A stretch of 64,000 nucleotides of DNA from NCBI RefSeq assembly GCF_026151205.1, contig NC_087072.1:7240084-7304083 (forward strand), given 5' to 3'. The DNA is from Bolinopsis microptera. Taxonomy: Eukaryota; Ctenophora; Tentaculata; Lobata; Bolinopsidae. A program made the position numbers and the translations under genes. Shown here piece after piece: positions 58,501 through 64,000 of this stretch (its first letter is position 1; the number at the start of each line of letters is the position of its first letter). The notes under the pieces were generated by a model. That model saw only the letters and a list, made by a program, of their open reading frames with translations, did no database searches and had not been told where the DNA came from.

Positions 58501-60932
58501 GTTCCCGGGATTCGAAATGACTTAAAAAAAGATTTTGTAAAAAAATGGAGACATTTTGGAATCCATGGGAATTTTTGGGAGACATCCATATTTCGCCCTA
58601 AAACGGTTCCAATGGTTTGGTTGGCACCCTTGTGGATCTGGAAGTACATTACCAGTTATTTGGGAAAATAAGCCTTAAATGAGCCTTAAATTGGGCCAAA
58701 AAGGGGCACCATACTTGTATTAACTCTATGAAATCTTTGAAATCTCAAATTCGAAAACACCCGAAAATGCCCTTTTTTCTACCCATTTTTCGGCCCATTT
58801 TCCTATTTTTCGGCCCCTAATAACTGGTTTTCTGCAACGGTTCACACTTGTACTATCTCTAGGCAACTCAACCACTACAATTTGGGCAAGTCCCAGCCAA
58901 TTAAAGCCGAAAATCTGGTTTTAACTTGTACATTTCAATAAACACCTAAAAGGCCAATTGTCCGTCAAATTTCTGTGTGTGCCAGTCTCTGAAATTCTCA
59001 AACAATTGTAAACGCTCTCCCTGATCTATTAGGGCAGTTAACATTTCTCCTTGTTTTGGAAATCCGGTTCCCAGCGTTGTTTTGGAAATTTTTTAGAATT
59101 TAAAGTTTTGGCATATTCAAACTTCATGCCCCTTTTTCACCGGTTCAAAACACTATCCTGGCGTATTAGAACTGATAACTTGTATGATTGATCAGTTTTA
59201 GGCTGTTTAGGGAGGAATTTGAAATTGAGAAAATGTCTCCATTTTGAGGAATCATAATATGCTTTTCTAAAAACTAGCAAATATGTCACATTTAGATAAA
59301 AAAAGGACCCACGCTCAAACATTTTTCGAGGTACGTTAGGCGCGCGCACAGGCGTTCCTTTTAATACGATTATAACGTATCATCTCGGTTTAAAAATCAA
59401 CATCGCGTGATCACGTACAGTACATGACCCACTGCACATATAAACTGACTTATTCAGTGAACAAAGAGTGTGACTCTATAAGTACTGCGAAACGGACATT
59501 GTTTTAGTCAATAAACTGGGATGAACTGCTTTTGTTGTCACGGTCAGAAAAATAAACTACTGCATTCTGGACCAAACAGTTTACTGTGACTTTTGAGGTG
59601 AAGATTAGGCGCACATCAGTGTTTTGTTTAGCTCACCAAGATTTAAGGACTACTCGAAAGTGAGGGATTTTACTCTGGAGAAGCAAACATCGACCGTTAG
59701 CTGTTATTAATGCTATTTGTTTGTTTAAAAGGCGAAATGCGGGATTCTATTCGCTTTAAATCAGATCCCATAATGTTACTTGACTTAGTGCGACTTCGAT
59801 GTCCAAGCAAAAATATTTGTTAAACCTTAGTTCGTTAAATTTTTGCGGTTCTTCTGAAATCCCGCCTTTGTTGTACTATTAAAAATGAATAATTAATACT
59901 GCCGATATCTCAGTTCTCGATAGGCATAGAATCGTCTTATGGCCTTACTTATCGAACCGGATTTTTAAGTTAGAAATTTGGCGGCCAAATTCTGTAGTAT
60001 ATCCCGCCTGCAAATCGTACATTATTTAACCTTTTAAACATTATTCAACCTTTTAATATCTAAAGTAAATTATTAGATTAAGTAGTTAGATGGGGTGCTG
60101 TGTAAAGGTAATAACGATGTACACGGCTCTACACATGGTATAACAGCAGTAAATTTTTCCTATCACAAATCTAAGTATTAGAATATACAAAAGGATTACT
60201 AAGACTATGCAGTAGGACTGCTTGGGCTTTAAAAAGCTCTAAAAACGTTCAGTCCTCGACCGTGAAACTTGGGTGATAGGATCTTGTCCATAACTGACCA
60301 GAAAAGTACTGAGTACGGGCTAATAGTATAAAGTATTGAATACAGTTATACATTTCGAATACGTTGGTGCAAATAAAGTATAATTTCTTAGACAACAAAA
60401 ATTAATGTTTAGGACTTTTTGGCGGCGGTCAATTCAACAGCCGATGGTTCATCAGAACCGTAGTGGTCCACTTAAACATAATTATAAACCTTACATTGAC
60501 TTCATTTATACTATACAAATTAATGTGATCGAGATCTGCAAACAAAGTGTGCTTTTTGAAGTATAATTGCGACTAAAATTTGACATTTTTAAATTGAGAA
60601 CCAGGCTAATTTAAAGCAGATTTGGTAAAGTTAACTACGTCATAAAAATAACTTGTTAGTCATTCAACAATCCAAATTACGTTCCAAACTTAATATCGAA
60701 TAATTACCTGCGAATAACTTGTCGCTAACGACTCTACGTGACGCATGTGATTTTGACAGAGAACGACTTCAGAGGGATGAGGAAAATTCCCGTCGAATAG
60801 AATTAATATCAAATCATAGAACTTTTTTGAAAGAGTCGATGTGTTTTTTGACTGATCAATCGAAATACGTGTGTACCTCTTTTCTTCGTTACAACAAACA
60901 GAACACTTGTGGTCAACTTTTTGTCCGCACAT
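49593..60932 (-). CDS. DUF6589-family protein with N-terminal zinc finger and internal C2H2 finger, complete (977 aa)
   Basis: Exons (minus): 60708-60932, 56882-57013, 56419-56560, 55870-56112, 55148-55390, 54729-54962, 54292-54557, 53841-53984, 53475-53740, 53183-53276, 52916-53037, 50746-50978, 50402-50575, 50007-50198, 49593-49816. All phases fit; no stop interrupts. Residues 10-13 (C-x2-C) and 59-62 (C-x2-H) form a ZAD-like N-terminal module. GLPNSAVNILGKMGVCCNSR, VLVLDNFNVVIGNARWGKEQ (about 355-375), ITWIAGDQLTQERIQNA (about 496) and RYNYGRLVVFLGLL plus GHTKYAYMQ (about 704-755) are DUF6589-type blocks. C-x2-C-x12-H-x4-H spans the exon 10/11 join. The C-terminus is very acidic. Function of the family is unknown; it is common in transposon-rich genomes. 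The two Asp blocks may be catalytic, which is inference. A TTG upstream is not used; the start is ATG 60932. Confidence 0.85.
51091..52450. mobile_element. Outer inverted-repeat element, GGTCCAAGGGGAACTTTGGG ends
   Basis: Left end GGTCCAAGGGGAACTTTGGG then AAAGTCCCC pairs with right end GGGGAACTTTGGGAAAGTCC and CCCTTGGACC at 52385-52447. The left arm holds two tandem variants of the GGGGAACTTTGGGAAAG-TTCCCC block (about 51100-51180 and 51268-51345). A region matching ACTTACTTGTTGATACTT-GCAGC is also inverted on the two sides. No coding. It encloses the poly-G-bounded inner element. Confidence 0.75.
51368..52278. mobile_element. Inner fold-back element bounded by G and C homopolymers
   Basis: Left arm about 51368-51560, right arm about 52070-52278. 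The arms pair over GAGGGGGT-CCGGACCCCAACCGCCAAACGG and CCACGCCCATATTTGGTCC, CCAAATACCCTGAACATGCCC. The left border is a 17-G run, the right border a 14-C run. A frame of 79 codons on the minus strand is a by-product. No transposase. Confidence 0.82.
57014..60707. other. First intron of the DUF6589 gene (3.7 kb)
   Basis: Contains a G-rich run (about 57975-57990), a repeat-dense block at 58.0-58.95 kb and AT-rich unique sequence. No internal exon could be supported; the join from exon 1 to exon 2 is inferred from phase and helix continuity (SYSQ to IEEVQSN). Confidence 0.55.
58045..58920. mobile_element. Repeat-dense block: direct and inverted copies, probable non-autonomous transposon
   Basis: The segment CCCTAAAACGGTTCCAAT...GGCACCCT(G/T)GTGGATCTGGAA...TTACCAGTTATTTGGGA occurs at about 58050-58125 and again at 58593-58665. 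An inverted pair lies at about 58438-58495 (AAATTGTAGTGGGTGACTTG, TTGCAGAAAGCCGG) and 58828-58885 (TTTTCTGCAACGG, CTCAACCACTACAATTTGG). No coding. Confidence 0.6.
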
Positions 60933-62367
60933 TATCAATAAATTGTTATAAGTAGGACTAATCCCCTCTGCCGAGATTCTGTTCTTTTATAGTGAATTTT
61001 TGTGCCACACCTGAATTAAATTTTCTCATGGTTTTTATGTTCAACACCACGTGATAGATCTAACAAGGGAGGGCGTTCCTCTGCATAGTTTGTGTGAACT
61101 CAAGTACACTCTGACATTGGACTATGATCAGTCGACTTCATCCCAACGAATCAATTGACTATCCAAAAATCCCACGGAGCTCGCTTAAATTAAAACATGT
61201 TTCCGAATTCTTTTTAATTAAGAATTTAAGGAGGGGTGGCTACCTCAGACTCTAGACTCTTTAGAACATATTCCATAATTACTTCCATATAATATAAATA
61301 TTTTCTGACAACTTATCACGTGTCGTTACCTGGGGACCCCAGGCTATTATGTTCATAAAGATTTGGCGGAATGACAGGCTGAGCGCGGCGCAGTAACACG
61401 TGTCGATGAGAAGCATCATATATACTGATGTTGTGAGCAAAAACAACGTCATTCACAGGGGTCAAAAGAAATTGAACAGGGCTGATAATGGGTTGGGTCC
61501 AAATAATATAACACAGAGAGAGATAAAGATCGCAAAACAAAATGATAGTTCATCTGTTCATGGCTGTGGCAACGAATTTACTACCATACTACAGCTGTAC
61601 TAGTTCTCCGACTATTCTGTGTCTGGTGTGGGCAGTATCCAGTAACCGGGCCAAGTCCGTTCACCGGTCTGCAGAATTTTATGACAAGCTTAGCAAGAAG
61701 ACTTGAAGAGTTCATACCATCGCAAGAAGAATCTACAAGTCTACCAGCTGGTTAGGCAACAATAAACAATTGACTAAATTACGAGGCCAGTTTATAATAT
61801 GCAATATGCTATCGGTCTTCTTCGATCACTTTCATCAACAAACAATCCTGAACGACAAACTCCTAATTATATATGATAATACTATGGTGCCAGTTTGAGT
61901 TCGTCTTGTAGACATGGTTAATTAATACATTATGCAATGTGATATATCTGAACATCTAGAATCCGAACGTATCAACTGTATGTGCGGTGACCTTACTAGT
62001 CATTACAATTATACTTAGCTTGCCGCTCATAGTAGCACTTCACCTAGGGCCCGATGTAATTGCTATGGCCAGTTTACTGGTCATCTGGTGTTACGGTGTC
62101 CCTTATTTTGTTTACATGTATTTTTATGGCTCGTCGGGCGAATTTAATTTAATTTCTGATTAAATGTTGTGAATTTGTGTTACAATTTGAAAGTTGATCG
62201 ATAAATTAACTTAGACTGAGTCCTTCGGCTACATCTCTATCTCACACTTCCTCACTTACCCCCACCAAGAGAAAGTAAACTTCGTTGACGACGGAAATAT
62301 GATTATGATTGGCTTGAAACTGTATATATGCTACCTTTTGAATATTTAAGCAGTCCCTCATTTAAAG
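60933..62367. other. Non-coding stretch upstream of the DUF6589 gene
   Basis: No gene was recognised. It should hold the promoter of the DUF6589 gene. Confidence 0.45.
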
Positions 62368-62538
62368 ATGGTTGCGGAAAGAGCAGTTAAGAAAACAGCT
62401 GAGAAGGACGATATAGAAGCAGGAGGCTCGTATGAAATAAGTGAACCCGACGATGAGAAGTTAGAAAACAAGGTTGTCGAAGTTCTTGTCGAGATTAACG
62501 AACAACCTGGTTTACGTGATTACACGATCAGTTACTAA
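62368..62538 (+). CDS. Possible 57-aa small protein, unknown
   Basis: ATG in a good context (AAAGATGG) opens MVAERAVKKTAEKDDIEAGG then SYEISEPDDEKLENKVVEVL, ending with TISY and TAA. The peptide is charged, with an acidic SEPDDEKLEN segment and a short amphipathic strand, typical of a soluble protein rather than of random AT-rich DNA. A TATATATG lies about 45 bp upstream of the ATG. No family is recognised. It could be a small gene, the first exon of a longer gene or a transposon fragment. Confidence 0.35.
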   Translation: MVAERAVKKTAEKDDIEAGGSYEISEPDDEKLENKVVEVLVEINEQPGLRDYTISY

Positions 62539-62998
62539 AGTTTTCTAGCTTGATAAAACGATATTTTCTGTCAATCTTCGATATTATTACAGCCTAATAT
62601 GACTGTTATAGTTTAATTCCGTCTTCTAACCCCTCTCGCCTTCGTGCTCGATATTATAATATTATATAAATTAGTGACATCACCAGATGGGTTTAAAGCT
62701 AATGGTATTACTAATAGTTTTGCCTTTAGTATTTGAGACGGGCTTTGAGAAAATCTCTCTAAACAGGCAGGTTTACATAGTTAGTGTGTAACTGAAATCG
62801 GTAATCTTTTCGGCAAATGCCAGCTACTGTAATTTAAACCAGAATTATAGCATATATTCTTAGATGACACTAACACGCAGCTCTGAACATCATACATTCT
62901 ATTCAACTGTAATTATAGTGTTAAGAATTTGTATAATATACTGGCACGTCTGCCAGCTTTATTCTGACACAATAGAAATATAAATCACTCTACACGAC
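62539..62998. other. Non-coding stretch
   Basis: AT-rich sequence with no feature recognised. Confidence 0.5.
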
Positions 62999-63006
62999 AC
63001 CGGAAC

Positions 63007-63206
63007 GGGGTCCGGACTCTAGGGCGTAAGACTCTAGGGCGTAAGACTCTAGGGTCTTAGGGTTAGGGTTAGGGTTAGGGTTTGGGTTTGGGTTAGGGTT
63101 AGGGTTAGGGTTAGGGTTAGGATAAGGGTTAGGGTGATGGTTAGGGTTAGGGCGCCGCCCTAAAGTCTCACGCCCTAGAGTCTTACGCCCTAGAGTCCCG
63201 GACCCC
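63007..63206. mobile_element. 200-bp MITE with 8-bp target duplication and a TTAGGG-repeat core
   Basis: ACCGGAAC flanks both sides (62999-63006 and 63207-63214). The terminal inverted repeats start GGGGTCC(G)GGACTCTAGGG and carry two to three copies of an ACTCTAGGGCGTAAG unit on each side. The core, 63054-63152, is about 15 TTAGGG units with a few variants (TTTGGG, ATAAGGG, TGATGG). An 8-bp duplication fits hAT, P or Merlin-type insertion. Confidence 0.88.
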
Positions 63207-63214
63207 ACCGGAAC

Positions 63215-64000
63215 TTCGATATGTTCCTAAGTTATACATTACGTCAATATTTAAGTGCAGACGGTAAAGTGCAGTGATCGTTCCTTCAGTTACGCAATAG
63301 ACTAGTTGTTCCCCTTGAAGATGTATCATGTACAGTAAAGCTTTGAACCCCGGTCCAAATTAATATCGCCTCAATCGAAAGTTGCTGGTAACAACTTATA
63401 AGTCAGTCTGATATTTCAGTCTCGGTGTAATTTTGGGCAGTATCTAGATAGCCCGACCACTGTCCGCGGACAACTGTCTGCCAGATCATATTACTGCATA
63501 ATAACAGTATCCCTTGAATCAAGCAACAGGTGTTTTGTGAATAGTTGATTGGTTACCAGATCATATGAATGGTATGTATGGTATCTTCTTAGTAACGACT
63601 AGCATAATTAATTGTAGCGTAGTAAATTACTGGATCAAACGATTGGGCGACATCTGTCCGACAGCGACATCTGTCCGAAAGCTGAATTAGGGATTTCGGA
63701 CAGATGTCGCTGTCGGACAGGAGTCGTTTTTGGCGACATCTGTCCGAATTTCGGATCATATTGTAATTTCGGTTCACATTCGTATTTCACAAGCTCACAG
63801 GTAATCTCGTGACGTTCTAAAGCTGATGTGATCCCTTAAGATCTGATCCATCGATACGTGATTGACTAGTTGAGAACAGGATCGTGCTAGCCGTACCCTA
63901 ACAAGCTGTCGATCACATCACAGGACATGAGTACATATAGGACAGCAGTATGGAGATCACTTATCGCAATCCACAATGGCAACCAATCTTCAGTTTATCC
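63215..64000. other. Non-coding stretch with one long perfect hairpin
   Basis: Nothing recognised except the hairpin at 63654-63720. Confidence 0.5.
63654..63720. repeat. 27-bp perfect inverted repeat of a GACATCTGTCCGA unit
   Basis: Left arm 63654-63680 and right arm 63694-63720 are exact reverse complements with a 13-base spacer. The unit GCGACATCTGTCCGA occurs three times on the plus strand (63647, 63664, 63733) and inverted once in the right arm. Confidence 0.93.

Noticed and set aside
60690-60938. Start of the DUF6589 protein two codons upstream (MIM...)
   Set aside because: The upstream codon is TTG; the first ATG in frame is at 60932.
63054-63152. A chromosome end or scaffold telomere
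   Set aside because: The TTAGGG block is short, imperfect, flanked by inverted repeats and an 8-bp duplication, and ordinary sequence continues on both sides.

Overview
Eukaryotic (metazoan) nuclear DNA. The window is AT-rich, has many short GT-AG introns, carries Penelope-like, LINE and Ty3-type LTR retroelements plus many miniature inverted-repeat elements, and holds a TTAGGG-type telomere motif inside one small element. A ciliary-axoneme gene together with DUF6589- and RecQ-like genes would fit a cnidarian or another aquatic invertebrate, but the species cannot be fixed from sequence alone. One 100-N assembly gap (11728-11827) lies in the window.

Layout. 1-11.7 kb is non-coding apart from a decayed LINE reverse transcriptase (4.4-5.7 kb, minus) and the C-terminal end of a Penelope-like element that runs into the gap. 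11.9-24.4 kb (minus) is the gene for CCDC40, a structural protein of motile cilia. I rebuilt 13 phase-consistent exons of the coiled-coil part and three paralogous N-terminal modules lying in tandem upstream. The C-terminal third is missing beyond the gap. 24.4-31.3 kb has no gene I can support but holds an uninterrupted 405-bp CTCCA array. 31.3-35.0 kb is an internally deleted Ty3-type LTR element. 35.8-37.9 kb holds an Ulp1-type peptidase remnant and a LINE RT cut off by a 99-bp satellite (37.9-41.3 kb), which is itself split by a 2.1-kb insertion.

44.8-48.98 kb (minus) is a complete 10-exon gene for a small RecQ-type helicase (516 aa). Directly upstream on the same strand, 49.6-60.9 kb, is a complete 15-exon gene for a 977-aa DUF6589-family protein with an N-terminal Cys/His zinc-finger-like module and an internal C2H2 finger. 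Both genes are intact and only 614 bp apart, and copies of one small TA-flanked repeat family lie in the helicase gene and between the two genes. I consider the pair the best candidate for an undescribed module, either domesticated or selfish. 61-64 kb is mostly non-coding, with a possible 57-aa ORF and a 200-bp element made of telomere repeats.

The most striking structural pattern is in the CCDC40 locus. Three unrelated minisatellites (units 22-23 bp) each begin exactly at an exon's 5' splice site, and every unit starts with GT and ends with AG, so the authentic donor site has been multiplied about 4 to 20 times. All splice models here were made by eye from reading-frame and phase continuity and were not checked against transcripts.
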